NCBI GenBank assembly: GCA_947396885.1
Contig: OX377205.1
Span: 68,668,969 to 68,732,968 of the forward strand
Length of the DNA: 64,000 nucleotides
Origin: Heligmosomoides polygyrus polygyrus
Taxonomy: Eukaryota; Nematoda; Chromadorea; Rhabditida; Heligmosomidae
Direction: 5' to 3'
Shown: positions 50,001 through 60,783 of the stretch, piece by piece
Layout of the letters: each line of letters opens with the position of its first letter
How positions within the stretch are numbered: the stretch's first letter is position 1
Program-made: the position numbers and the translations under genes
The notes under the pieces: generated by a model
Told to the model about the DNA's origin: nothing
The model's input: the letters and a program-made list of their open reading frames with translations, nothing else
Databases searched by the model: none

Positions 50001-53000
50001 CTAGGATTCTTCGGTGCTAAGTAGGAGCTCCTCCTTGATGCAGTTTGGAAGGTCTCCCTTTCATAGGTGATCTATTCACTTAACACTTCAATTAGGGCGC
50101 GTTTAGCGCAGTCGGAGGTGTGCCGGCTGTCGCGTGCACCCGATACCAGGTTCCTGGTTCTGATTTCCCGCCCACGTCAACCAAGCCTTCCTTCAATCCG
50201 AATTCGGCAGGTTGGTACCAGACATATTTGTGAAGAACATATCGCTGACTTGGTCATCGGTTGGCCACCGCAAGACAGTGTACAGGCCAATTACGCATTC
50301 AAGTTGCTTCCACGATAGAAGTAGAATGCGTGGCGCATCTCAAAAGGGATTGAGTAGCGCCGTCCTTTATCATTTCTCCATAACACTTCAAAGATAGCGC
50401 TTCTTCGTTCAAAAATGCTTGCTTTCGCTCACGTATATGCACGAAGCATTTCTATAATGAGTAACTAATTGTAGGCATTGCTCTCATTGTCTTCCCGAAT
50501 GAACTTCGAGCAGAGTCGGTTTGGTTGGGAACTGCTAAGTTACATCAAACTTAGGGTGATTAACAATGCAGTGATAGCATTTCAAGACCCACTACCCCCC
50601 TCACCGCTTTGTTAGGGCACGTTTATCGCTTTTATGAAGCGGAATCCGCCTCTCTCAATATCTTGATGCACTGCATTCCCGACGCGAACACCGCGTGGAG
50701 AATGCATCGTCCGGAAGCAGATCTGGAGCTATCTTACGATCTCCTCTGGTTAAAAATGTTCATCTTCACGGCTGTCACCAAGCAGCAATGAATAATCTGT
50801 TAGGGAACTCTGGATCCTCACAAATACTTGCGTATTGCAAACCACAGAGACATCCATTCCTCCTGATTAACCCGAAACAACTTTTAAAAATTGAGTTGAT
50901 TAACGAGTACTGATTAAGATGTTGAAGAAAAACAATGTCTTCACCAAGTGCCCAGCAGCTGCTTAAAAATCGGTGTCGCTAACAGCAAAAGTGATGCTGA
51001 CATTCTGAAATGCTGTTCCGCTTCAATATTAGCTATACATTCTTACCAAGTTATTATTAGGTTGTCCGGAAAGTTCTCAACGTTTTGTTTGCTATTTTTC
51101 ATTCGTCTATTACTAAGTAAAAGTTCAACATGCATTGCGCATTAATGCTACTTTCTGTACAGAATTTTTCGCTCCATCTGACTAAATAATTTGTGTTTCA
51201 ACGTTGTTCTATATTTCTGTTCTTAGAGGGCCTATTGAAGCAGGTCGAAGGAGCAATTCCGAACGATGCTTTAATTGAACTTCAAATTGGGAAAATCTAG
51301 AGATGAGGCAGTTCGACAAATCAATCAGTGTGGTGCCTAGTAGTGTTGGAGAAAGCACTGTGCGCCAGTGGTTCAGCAAATTGCGGACAGGAGATCTCAG
51401 CCTCGAAAATGACCCCCCTAGCGGTAGACCTAGAGCAATCCTGGACGATGAGTTGAAGGAGCTGGTGGAAGCTGAACCATCTCAAACAGTTCGCGGGATC
51501 GCGGAGGAGCTAGACGTCAGTAAAACGGCTGTTGGGATGCTTTGAAGCGCCATGGTAAGGTGAAAAAGCTCGAAAAGTGGGTGCCCTACGAATTGAGTGG
51601 GTGGCAGAAATAGTTACGTTTCGAGATTCGTTCTTCTCTACTTTGACCGTTTTTGGATTGAATCATCACTTGCGATGAAATATGGATTCTGTATGATAAC
51701 AGGAAACGTTCCGGAAAGTGGTTGGACGAACTCATACGCATTTCCAAAGGCGAACCTCCACCAGAGGAAATGGTCCCTGGGTGGTGGTCGGCGGCTGGTG
51801 TGATTCGTTACAACTTTTTTGGCACCAGGCCAAACGATCACAGCAGAGTCCCACTGTAAGGGAATCGACGAAAGGCACCGAAATTGCTCAACTTCAGCCA
51901 GCATTGGTCAACAGAAGAAGCCCGATTCTGCTGCACGATAGGCCCGCCCACACGTTTCACAAATCGAAAACTAAGGGTTGAAGTTCTGCCTCACTCGCCA
52001 TATTCTGCATACTTCTCATCAACCGACTAACAGCTTTTCAAACACTTTCAGAACTTTCTCGCTGCTAAACCTTCACCAATCAGGACCCAGCCGAGACAGC
52101 TTTCGTGGATTTTGTCGAATCTCGACCACCTATTTTTCTCGCTGATGGAATAAATCGACTGATGGCCCATTGTAAAAAGCGTGCTGATTCATACGGTACT
52201 CACCTCGACTAAATCCGATGAGATTTGAAAAAGTTATGGTACCTAATAGGCTGTACGGAATGTTGTCAGAGTTTTGAGTGCTTCACTTTGAACAACCATA
52301 ACTTTCTCAAACCTTATCGGATCTAGTGAAAATAAGCATCGTTCGAATCGCCACACTTTTGTCAACGGGAAAACAGCGAAACTCCATCAGCCGAAAAAGT
52401 TGGTCGAGAGTCGACAAAACCCACGAAGGCTGTTTTGGCTTGGTCCTGATTGGTGCAGGTTTTACCAGCGAGAAAGTTCTGAAAGTGTTTGAAAAAGAGG
52501 TAGTCGGTTGGTGAGAGGTCTGCAGAATATGGCGGTTGGGGAAGAACTTCAACCCTTAATTCGTTCAATTTTCGGATAGGGATTTGTGAAACGTGTGGGC
52601 GGGCCTTGTCGTGCAAAGGAATCGGGTCTCTTTTGCCTAAAATTGGCGCAATTTTCCGTGCATTTCGTCGATTTCTTGACAGTAGGACTCTGCTATAATC
52701 GTCTGGCCCGGTGCCAAAAATTTGTAATGGATCACACCACCACACAGTGACCATTACCTGTTTTTGGTGGAGGTTCGCCTTCGGAAAATGCCTAGGGGAT
52801 TCCTCTGCGACCAACCACTCTCCGTAAAGTTTCCTGTTATCATACAGAATCCACTTTTCATGATAAGTGATAATTCGATCCAAAAACGTGATAATTTTGC
52901 GTCTCACTCAGCTCGTGGGGCACCCTTTCGAGCTTTTTCACCTTGCCAAAACGTTTCAAGCATCCGCAACAGCAGTTTTGCTGACGTCTAGATCTTCCGC

Positions 53001-56000
53001 GATCCCGCGAACTGTTTTGGATGGTTCGGCATCCACCAATTCCTTCAAGTCGTCGTCCAGCATTGCTTTAGGTCAACCGCTACCGGGGTCATCTTCGAGG
53101 CTCCAGTCTCCGGTCTGAAATTTACTGAACCACTGGCGCACAGTGCTCTTTCTCCAGCACTATTAGGACCCCGCACCTGACTGTCGAGCTATCTCGGCCG
53201 TGGATTGTCCCAATATGAAGTTGAAACGAAATATCGTTCCGAACTGCTCCTTCGACGTACTTCATCAAGCTCTTCAAGATCAGAAATATAAAACAACGTT
53301 GAAACAGAAATTAGTTAGTCAGCTAGAGCGAAAATTCTGTACAGAAGGAAGCATTAATGCGAAATGGTACCACAAAAAGCTGAGAACTTTCCGGACAACC
53401 TAATAGTTACTGACATCCACAAGTTTTACAGAATTTACTTAATTCAATCAGGCATCTCAATGGTTTCGTTCATACCCAACCATCGTCCACAATGTTTATG
53501 GATTCTCGTCACAAATGCGCCAGCCGCAACATTCTAAAGCACTGTGCACTCACTGTAGCGTGTGCCTGGAGTGAGGAACTAAAAGCTCCTGAAAACTTGC
53601 TATCTGCTAATACACGGCTGGTTCCAGGTCCTTGTGCGAATCATTGAAGGAAGGGACCTCCAGAGCGGTGCCATGCGTGTCCGTGTCTTTCTCGAGAGCC
53701 TCCAGAAGTGCACCCGCGTCTGCGCACAGGATAAGATATGGAAGCAGAATCTGGTGTTTCAGCTGAAAGACATAACCCTGCAGAACCTCGCCTCGCAGAC
53801 TCTCAGCATCAAGGTGACACTCCTGGGAACTGTCCTCACACAAGCAAGCCAACAGCCATTTGTTTGTCAGGCAACTCGAGTGAAGCGGTTCTCGGAGAAG
53901 GTGAAGGGCGAGTTCTGCTGTCCAATGGCTGCGGTCGTACACAGTTCCGGAAGGATGGTCATCTCGAAGTGGGTTGCTCTCACAGCGCCGTTCGATGAGG
54001 AGGACGATGACGCAGCTCAGGAGAACCTAGGATTTCTGAAGGTTAGTAGTGCGACTTCTTTTCAAATGGCAATAGCGACGAGACATGGGAATAACAACTG
54101 AAGTCGAAATTTAGACAAAAATGCACAAGCTCTCTATCAGCTAGGCAACTCTGCTTCTGCTTTCCGTAGTCAGCTAGGCAGTTGCAATTATGACCCTCTC
54201 TATTCTGCGTACAAAAGAGAAACTGCAAAAGTGTGTTACTAGACCGCCTGATGAATAGCGCCTTTCGGATCCTACGTCATGTTGGGTTTGCCCTTGGTAG
54301 CTCTCTGTGCTTCTTGCAAGAGCAACAGAATCCATTCCCTCGAGGAGGACCGCGTTGTTTGGAGAAATACAAGGGTTTCGAGGTATCGACGTGGTTTAGG
54401 TCTCCATTTCCGTCTTTTCGTCTATGGAATCACCGCCGAGAATGAACGACGACATTGACAGTGAGGAGGTCTGGAGCGGAGCCCAGCTGGAGGAAATATC
54501 ACTGAGGGTAAGGTGATGTATACCTATGGGAGTCCAGAAGTTTGTGGACATTGTGTTGATTGCTGACCCTGTGATAAGTGGCAGTCATGTGTTGTCTGTG
54601 GCTCAACGATCCTATGGCTCAGGTGCGACTTTTTCGCCTTCATCAACTCGCTGATGAAATCCACCAGATGATTGGATCGAATCGAGGCAAACCGCTGAAA
54701 TTTTCTATAGGAGTATGTATGACACTTTCCGTTTACATTTACAGATACGATAGATGCAGTGTTCAGGTGTGCGTGGGTTCAGAATTAGCCGAGACCAGTG
54801 CTGAAGAAAAGAGCATGTATAATATAGGCGAGATAATAACTGACATTGTCAGCTTCAACCAGGACCTCATTATACCGATGCTCTGGCCAACAGTTATTTC
54901 AAAGGTGCTGATTGCTGAGCAACAGCTTCGGGCTACCGAACAGTCATGATTTGCGTTTCCAGATAATTTTTCGACTCTTCATGGTCAAAGGCAGAAAGAG
55001 GAGATGCTTAGGACAGGTGCATAAAGGCAGACTGTACCTCCGTCCTACTTTCAATCACCGTGTTTTTTAAGGCTTCCATTGCAATGAATTCAATCTACGA
55101 GCCTGGCAAGAGGGGTTTTATGCCGACATTCGGGCCGACGTTCTTGAACTTCTTTGGGTACGAGAAAATCAAAGGCTTGAAATGGAGAAAGGAGACGGAG
55201 AAGGACATGATACGGGAAGGAGAGGGGAGCAAGTACGTGGCCATGGGCGCGACCTTTTGTTAATTCAAAGAATTCTCTTGAACATTAATGATTGCAGGTA
55301 CCTGGCGAGGCTGCTTGTATCAGTTGACTGCGTCGAGTATGCCGGCGAGTCGGTCCAGCGAACATTTATAGAGCACTCCACGCTTGTGTACTCCAAAATG
55401 TTCGAGGTTACGTCCACTTTCCAATCAAGAAACGTCACCTCCAATTAAACGAAGGGAAGGTCTCGCCACTAACAACCAACATCACAGTGTAAAGCTGCTA
55501 GATATGGTCACCTGCAGAATGACACGGACGTTACAAGGCGCGTCTGGTCCCTAGTCTTCATTGTGGCTCATGCCATTCGGTGTGCTGCTATGTAAAGTTG
55601 ATATGGAGGCCGTAAACATCTTCTATTGTTAGTACTAAATGTGATTTTGATTTAGTCAGTGGCTAAGCAGAGGAAGGTTTTGAAGTGCGTAAACACAACT
55701 AGCTCCACGCTGCCTAGCTCTGAAAAACAATGGCGAAAATGACGAAAACAGTCGATAAACACAGACATAGTGTTCGGAAAAGCAGTGAGAGCTAACATCA
55801 AATGCTAAAGACATTCTAGGCGATAAGAAACTGTCATTGGGACGAGCCAGAACTGCCTTCTACAGAGTTTTTGAAATATGATCGGTGTGAAGCTGGGGAT
55901 TGTTAGGGACTGTTGTCGGAAGTTAGGAATGGACAATCAACTGCATCACCTGTCGTCCTTTTGATCATCGTATTTGTAGAACGATGAGGGTTCGGTCGTG

Positions 56001-58275
56001 AATCCACTGTACAGCTCTCGAAGCACTCTAACGTAGTGAGTAGAAACGCCCTGAGTGAGCAGGGCGTCGACGACCGCCTTACTTTCGGCAGAGTCGAATG
56101 CCTTCTTCAGGTCGATGAACGTTAGGAATAGAGGCAGCTTGAACTCTCGCTACACTTCGATGAGCTTCGCCACGGTGTGCGTGTGGTATGCTGAATCCAT
56201 TCCGAAATCCTGCTTGTTCTCATGGCTGTCCTTCGTCCAGCGTTCTGTTGATCTTATTCAGGAAGACTCGAGTGATCAGTGTGTAGACTACAGGCAGCAG
56301 GTAAATCGGGCGAAGTTGCCAGTGTCCTGCACGTCTTCTTTCACATACCGATGGTCTTGCTGGTCTTCTACCCAGATGAAACCTTGCATTCCGGAGTAGC
56401 GTGTGAAGAATCGCGTCAGGGTATTGGTGAGCAATGGCAGGAAGTTCTTCAGGTTTTCGGGCTGGCTCCTGTCCCGACCGGGTGCTGTAGGATTCTCCAT
56501 CGAGATGGCGTTCCGGAACTTGGAAGGCAGGGCAGAGGACATGATATCCACTCTGCGGAAGATGAAATGGTTGAAGTAGCCATAGAGAGGTAGGGTTAGA
56601 GGTCATGTATGCCTCCTCTATTGTCCGTCTGGAAGTCGTAATAAAGACCACATTGTGTGTTGCGTCTGAAAGAAACCTAATTGGATCCAGAAGTATGTGC
56701 AGGCGCTGGTAAAAGAAAACGGCAGAGGACAAACTTTAGCATAGCACTTCGTATTCAAATAATTGGGATATCAAGAGCGAGTCTTCTTGTTCTTCTCGGC
56801 TTAAAGTTCAATGCGATTGCACGCTTCACGGTTTCAGCGACCCGTCGCCACCTCATCCTATCAATACTAACCTCTGTCGTCGGCTGAGGCGGATCTCTTT
56901 AGAAATTGCCCTTCCGTCCTTTGGAGCTTCTTGTCGTCGTTTTGTATGCTGTCGGCCAGCCTTATCTCTGACTTTCTCAGCATATACTCGCACCAGCTAA
57001 GCTAAGGGGCACTGTCGAGGCTTATGAGCATGATTTTCCTTTTTGCTGCGGCAGATCATTGTCTGTGCCAGTTTTCAGCCGCTGTTGCACCTCCAACTTT
57101 CCTGGGTGCCAACTACCAAGGCGATGTTTGCCAGCGATGATTTTGAGCGGTGCTTCTTCAGTATGCTGTACTAAGCAACTACTTGGCTAATGCGGCTCTA
57201 CTTTGCATTCCGAAGAAGCGTAGATGGGTATAGGTCAAAGACTACTTTTAGGTGCTTCAAGTGGCACCACAGGTGTCCTCTCCTGTAGCCCTAACTAAAT
57301 CGAAGAAACCACTTCCCTTCAGTACACTTATAATGGAGTAGTGCTCTAGTTAAAGAAGCGATAAATGCTAGCATACCGGGCACGAGGCTGCAACCATCCT
57401 GGCTTTCATGCGCGCACAAAAGGCCATACCCCCACCTGGTGTAGGGCCCTTGAAACGGATGCAATGTTGGGATGGATTGGTATGAGTAAATTGCTATACA
57501 ATTTTTTTCAAGAGTTGTTGTGCATGCAGGGCACCCCGTAGCCTGACAACACGTGCCTATCCGCTACAAAAATTGCCTTAAAGTAATGTCCAGGAAGTCT
57601 TACCAGAAGCGATCGGCCAAGGAGATCATTTCGACATCGTTTCAGAAGATGCATCGCTACGGTGTCTACTGCACCTTCTTCGCGTGCAACCTGATCAATC
57701 CGCTGTTCGCCAGCGACAGGCTCACGTTTCTGGTGTCGATGGGCGAGTACGGCAGCACTGGCCCACTGCTCAGTCGGAACCGCAACTCAGTGCTTGGCGT
57801 GAGTGCTGCGTGAACCACGTTCCCGGAGTCCATCCGACAACGATCGTTTAGGCTCTTCCTGATCACGACGACAGGAAGTACTTCTCGATGCCGTGGGGAA
57901 ACCACAAACCCATAGCGGATGTTCCAGGCCTGTGGGAAAATGTGGATGCTAGGATAGAGAGAAGCAACGCGATTATGAAAGTATGTCAAAATCCCACTAA
58001 TTTTCAAAAAAGCCGCTTTGAGAGTGGCAACTCTTAGCTTGGGCGGGTACTGAAATTTCATATGTAGGAAACATCTCCACCCCCATGCTTTCAACGCACG
58101 TTTCAGAGCAATGTTCGAAAAACACCTATCTTTTTTTTGTTGGAAAAAAACTCTCATACGTCCGTAAAACATGTAAAGAGTCCAACGGTTTAGAACTGCA
58201 GTTGTATATAGAGAAAACTGTAGAAGTGTCCCATAAGCTGCTCATTGACCTTAGCTTTACGTTAGACATTAAAGA
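44070..58275 (+). CDS. Ferlin-family multi-C2 protein, partial at both ends
   Basis: Exons 44070-44094, 44150-44260, 44322-44459, 44897-44992, 53628-54041, 54321-54507, 54623-54904, 54963-55016, 55072-55232, 55298 to about 55406, 57594-57798, 57852-57980, and possibly 58202-58275. Phases agree except in 54321-54507. Seen in order: a charged linker, a C2B-like domain starting VLVRIIEGRDLQ and ending in KW(V)ALTAPFDEEDDD, a segment with PRMNDDI, a C2C-like block with FNQDLIIPMLWP, the ferlin signature PTFGPTFLNFFG...GEGSKYLARLL, then FLVSMGEYGS and YFSMPWGNHKP. Ferlins are large tail-anchored membrane proteins that drive calcium-dependent vesicle fusion; C. elegans FER-1 acts in sperm. The C2A exons (5') and the later C2 domains with the membrane anchor (3') were not found here. 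The 8.6 kb intron 44993-53627 holds a foldback and the mariner pair. Exons before 44897 are less certain than those after 53628. Confidence 0.75.
45237..45450 (+). repeat. Tandem duplication (about 111-bp unit) carrying a perfect hairpin
   Basis: The block TGCTTTCGTCGCTGAGGGGGACA... occurs at 45239 and again at 45350, about 111 bp apart. Each copy has GTTGTGCGCTC-TTC-GAGCGCACAAC, an 11-bp stem with a 3-nt loop. It lies in the large ferlin intron. Confidence 0.85.
45629..45973. mobile_element. 345-bp MITE with GCGGCTTTCACACTGCC ends
   Basis: Left terminus GCGGCTTTCACACTGCCGTTG, right terminus its complement, for about 30 bp with one or two changes. It contains Gln/CAG-like GCAACA words and no coding frame of interest. 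The target duplication is unclear. It lies in the large ferlin intron. Confidence 0.7.
48140..48215 (+). repeat. tRNA-like SINE head in the left arm
   Basis: TGGCAGAGTGGGTAGCGCGC resembles a tRNA A-box and D-stem, and GATTCGATTCC a B-box, at the usual spacing. There is no matching acceptor stem, so it is tRNA-derived and not a tRNA gene. A complementary copy sits at 49565-49645 in the other arm. Confidence 0.6.
49565..49645 (-). repeat. tRNA-like SINE head in the right arm
   Basis: The minus strand reads GGGTTCGATTCCGGTGGGG after an A-box-like GGACGGCCGAGGGGGG. It mirrors 48140-48215. No acceptor stem is seen. Confidence 0.6.
50090..50385 (+). repeat. SINE-like element, copy 2
   Basis: Head GCGCGTTTAGCGCAGTCGG then GCCGGCTGTCGCGTGCACCC looks tRNA-derived. 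The 3' end GAATGCGTGGCGCATCTC...AGCGCCGTCCTTTATCAT matches copy 1 and a fragment at about 10105-10145. It lies in the large ferlin intron, just after the family B foldback. Confidence 0.6.
51303..52200 (+). pseudogene. Mariner transposase relic, left copy
   Basis: An 80-aa open stretch (51303-51545) shows the mariner N-terminal HTH region: ESTVRQWFSKLRTGD, ENDPPSGRP, RGIAEELDVSKTAV. Later frames give ILYDN-like and FPKANLHQRKW blocks, and LLHDRPAHTFHKS near 51950 in place of the catalytic HDNARPH. Several stops and frame changes make it inactive. Confidence 0.8.
52300..53280 (-). pseudogene. Mariner transposase relic (DD34D), right copy
   Basis: A 181-aa minus frame (52907-52362) holds WILYDNRKLYGEWL, FPKANLHQKQVMV, PLHDKARPHVSQ and SADLSPTDYLFFKHF. 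There are exactly 34 residues between the Asp of HDKARPH and the Asp of SPTDY, the mariner DD34D spacing. The N-terminal HTH lies upstream at about 53000-53280 with frame breaks. Confidence 0.82.
54321..54507 (+). pseudogene. Ferlin exon needing a one-base frame change
   Basis: The exon starts in frame after AAG (54041), reads RRGLGLHFRLFVYG up to about 54426, and then continues in the next frame as PPRMNDDIDSEE to the donor at 54507. Its length is 187 nt, one more than a multiple of three, while both neighbouring exons need phase 0. So there is one extra base near 54424-54436. This could be a base error in the assembly, a true inactivating mutation, or a tiny splicing shift I cannot see. The rest of the gene is clean, which favours an error. 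Confidence 0.5.
55940..56750 (-). pseudogene. Second type of RTE-like LINE fragment, antisense in a ferlin intron
   Basis: The minus strand reads PIYLLPVVYTLITRVFLNKI, NRTLDEGQP, then EQAGFRNGFS, FLTFIDLKKAFDSAES, LRELYSGFTT. This is the start of an RT domain of a different RTE-type family from 41990. Two stops are visible (near 56215 and 56150). It is truncated before the catalytic YADD box, and lies in the 2.2 kb intron 55407-57593. Confidence 0.75.
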
Positions 58276-58299
58276 GTAAGTCTCTGAAATATTTATATA

Positions 58300-59193
58300 T
58301 TAGGTTGGCAACTAATTTCGTGGACTCTCAAGCGCCTTCAACAAAAGTGTTCATAAACAAATAACAAACAACAGTTTTCAAACAAAGTAAGATCTGTTGG
58401 AACGCGGGACTGCTTCCCATTTATCAGCTACCTGGCCCATCCCACAGCTGTAAAATTCTTGTGCTTTTGAGGCCAAGAATCCTTGGAGGTGCATTTTGAC
58501 ATGGTCCACATTAATAAATCGTTCTCCAACCAAGAAGTGCTGCAGCGAGCTATAAAGGTGCTATTCGCTTGGCGCACAGCCTGGGCTGTAAGGTGGGTGA
58601 GTAAAACGCTCCCAGCCAAAGTCTTCGATTTTTTGCAGCTTCCGATTCGCGACGGGTGATCTGACGTTATCTTGCTGAAAGATAATTCCGCTCCTGAAAA
58701 TCTGTCTGAACCGATGCCAGCGGAGTTCAGCCTGCGCGCGGCCAGGTTGAGAAGAGTAGATTACAGCATTAGTGCTGGAACCATTCTTGACGAGCTCCCA
58801 GAAGTTAATACCTTCTTGACACCACCAAACGGAGGGAACGTAGCGAACCGGACGCCTCAAAAAATGGAAGACCTTGACTGGGAGCGTCAAACTCATCCAC
58901 CTTACAGCCCAGACCTTGCGCCGAGTGACTACCACATTTTTAATTCGGTGCAGTACTTCTTGGTTGGAAGACGATTTAATAATATGGACCGGGTCAAAAT
59001 GCACCTCCAAAGATTCTTAGCCTTAAAAGCACAATAATTCTATGGTCGTGGGATAGACCAGCTACCTGATATATGGGAAGCACTTCTGCATTCTGAGGGA
59101 TCTTATTTTAATTAAAGATTGTCATTAGTTATTTGTTAATAAATAGTTTTGCTGAAGATTCTTGAGAGTCCACGAAATTAGTTGCCAATCTAA
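58300..59193. mobile_element. Palindromic mariner derivative (894 bp)
   Basis: Both ends are TTAG(G/A)TTGGCAACTAATTTCG and its complement, flanked by TA (58298-58299 and 59194-59195). The left arm on the minus strand and the right arm on the plus strand both encode the transposase 3' half: QQDNVRSPV and WERFTHPPYSPGCAPSE on minus, WERQTHPPYSPDLAPSDYHIF and FLVGRRFNNMDRVKMHLQRF on plus. The arms (about 58300-58670 and 58835-59193) look roughly 80% alike. The 5' halves, including the HTH, are missing. This is a foldback built from two inverted mariner 3' halves. Confidence 0.85.
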
Positions 59194-59195
59194 TA

Positions 59196-60408
59196 TGTAT
59201 CCTTTTAATCACTACAAGGGCAAGGATGGTCTCGTGACTAAATTAAAGAAATGCTAAACGAATCTTCAGTGGCATGAGCGGTTCCCGTTTCCCGTATGAT
59301 GACGTTATGACGCATCTAGATATTAATGAAAGTCGCTGTCAAGCCGTTATTCTCCCAGTATGCATAGGTTAGAAGTACTCCAACAGTTAGCCGCGATTTT
59401 CCTTCCAATAGGAGTCTGTCGAAAGAAGAACAAGGACATAGCAACCTCGCATGTGGACACAGTTACAGCATTTTCTGGCTCTTTTGGTTTGAGCCGAGCA
59501 TGTGGCTAGTCCTACACATATGAAGCGGATAATGGAATTATGAAACCCAGGTAACGGATAACGAACAATTTTGCCGGAAATGGCGGGTAACGGAAAAGTG
59601 GTTGACGAACAAACAACAAAAATAAAAACTCGTTTCAAATTGCTCTAATTTCAACGGCAGATCAGGAGTTGAAGCGCTGTTAATTTACAAGTCATTCCTA
59701 GACATTTTAATGGTGTTTTCTAAACGTAGCGCAGTCGCCACATTAGCGACGCTCTATGGGATTGTCTGCCTATCAGAAGGAAGACAAGCGAGAAGCAACA
59801 TACCCGCCTTCCGCCTGTTTCAGAGAGTATTAGCCTGTATTGCTTTATTTATCGGCCGCCTAGTTCTTTTTTCAATTAAAGCTGCTGAAAAAGAGAGTGG
59901 CTCTCGGAGGGACAACTCCTTCGATGCTTCTTGACTTTTCCATGCTATGAACAAGGCGAGAGACATCCAGCCGAATAAAATCCACATAGCAATCTTGCTT
60001 CTACGCCAGGTTAAGAACCGTTATTGTAGCTTCTGCTCGACACCATCCCAAGATCCAAAGTGCTTGAACGTGGGATCATCGAGGATGAATAAAATACTAA
60101 CTTTCTATCGGGTAGTAATGGCAAGCAATTGTGTAGACCAAACACACACTCAAAGTGCTGTAACATCCAAATGGGCCGAAATATCCGATGCACTCCTAAA
60201 CGGTATTGGTTCCCAATGTAATAGAGAAGCTTCACTGGGAAGCTCACAAATTAGAACGAATCTGCATGTCTTGCAGCACCCGCAATGATATATTTAGTAG
60301 CCTGTTCCACCTGTGAAATTTTGATGGAGAAGTCCCCTCTATATAACTGGGTTAAGCCTATGCCTCTTTTGCCCGTATTCATTGCTGTACTGGAGTATTT
60401 GGATTGAT
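59196..60408. other. No gene recognised
   Basis: Between the mariner palindrome and the LTR element. Two frames (59710-59934, 59947-60288) have no recognisable domain and no splice support. Further ferlin exons were sought here without success. Confidence 0.45.
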
Positions 60409-60412
60409 AATT

Positions 60413-60783
60413 TGTTGGGTTGGGCTCACTTCCCTACCGTAATCCGTGCTGTTGACGGTGCCCACGGTGGAATGACCGACGGATACACCACCGTCGGGAG
60501 AGGTCATCGCCTGCCCCACCGTCTTCCACTCTTCTATTTGAATTTAGCCACGCCCTGATGAACGGATGTGCATATAAGGAGCAGATTCGAGCGACAAGGA
60601 TCTCACACACGACTCCAGCAGCTCCACTGTTTGCCTCACCATTGATTTTGTGTTCACCATAAACTTGCTATCTAAGTTGTGTTCCTCGTACCGCGGAATA
60701 GTCAACGGCCAGTCTCCACTTCGAAGAGACACTGGGAATACCAGTAACTAATTGGGCGTCAATGGAACCATTGAACAGCCACA
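60413..60783 (+). repeat. 5' LTR
   Basis: TG...CA ends, 371 bp. A TATAAG box is visible at about 60573. The gag start codon lies at or inside its 3' end. The base after the LTR begins TGGGGGCC, which could open a tRNA primer-binding site (TGG complements the CCA end), but I could not assign a tRNA. Confidence 0.92.

Larger units (their letters stand above)
51057..53403. mobile_element. Two mariner transposons joined tail to tail
   Basis: Outer ends are inverted repeats beginning TTAGGTTGTCCGGAAAGTTC, flanked by TA on both sides (51055-51056 and 53404-53405). The left copy (51057-52246, plus) and right copy (about 52247-53403, minus) meet at degenerate inner termini that share one TA at 52247-52248. 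Each carries a decayed transposase. The whole is a 2.35 kb long inverted repeat in the 8.6 kb ferlin intron. It can come from one mariner landing in the TA duplication at the end of another. Confidence 0.85.

Noticed and set aside
53607..53942. 111-aa minus frame
   Set aside because: Antisense shadow of the ferlin C2B exon (53628-54041).
58561..59010. 149-aa minus frame read as one protein
   Set aside because: Only its C-terminal half is sense transposase; the N-terminal half is the antisense of the opposite arm.
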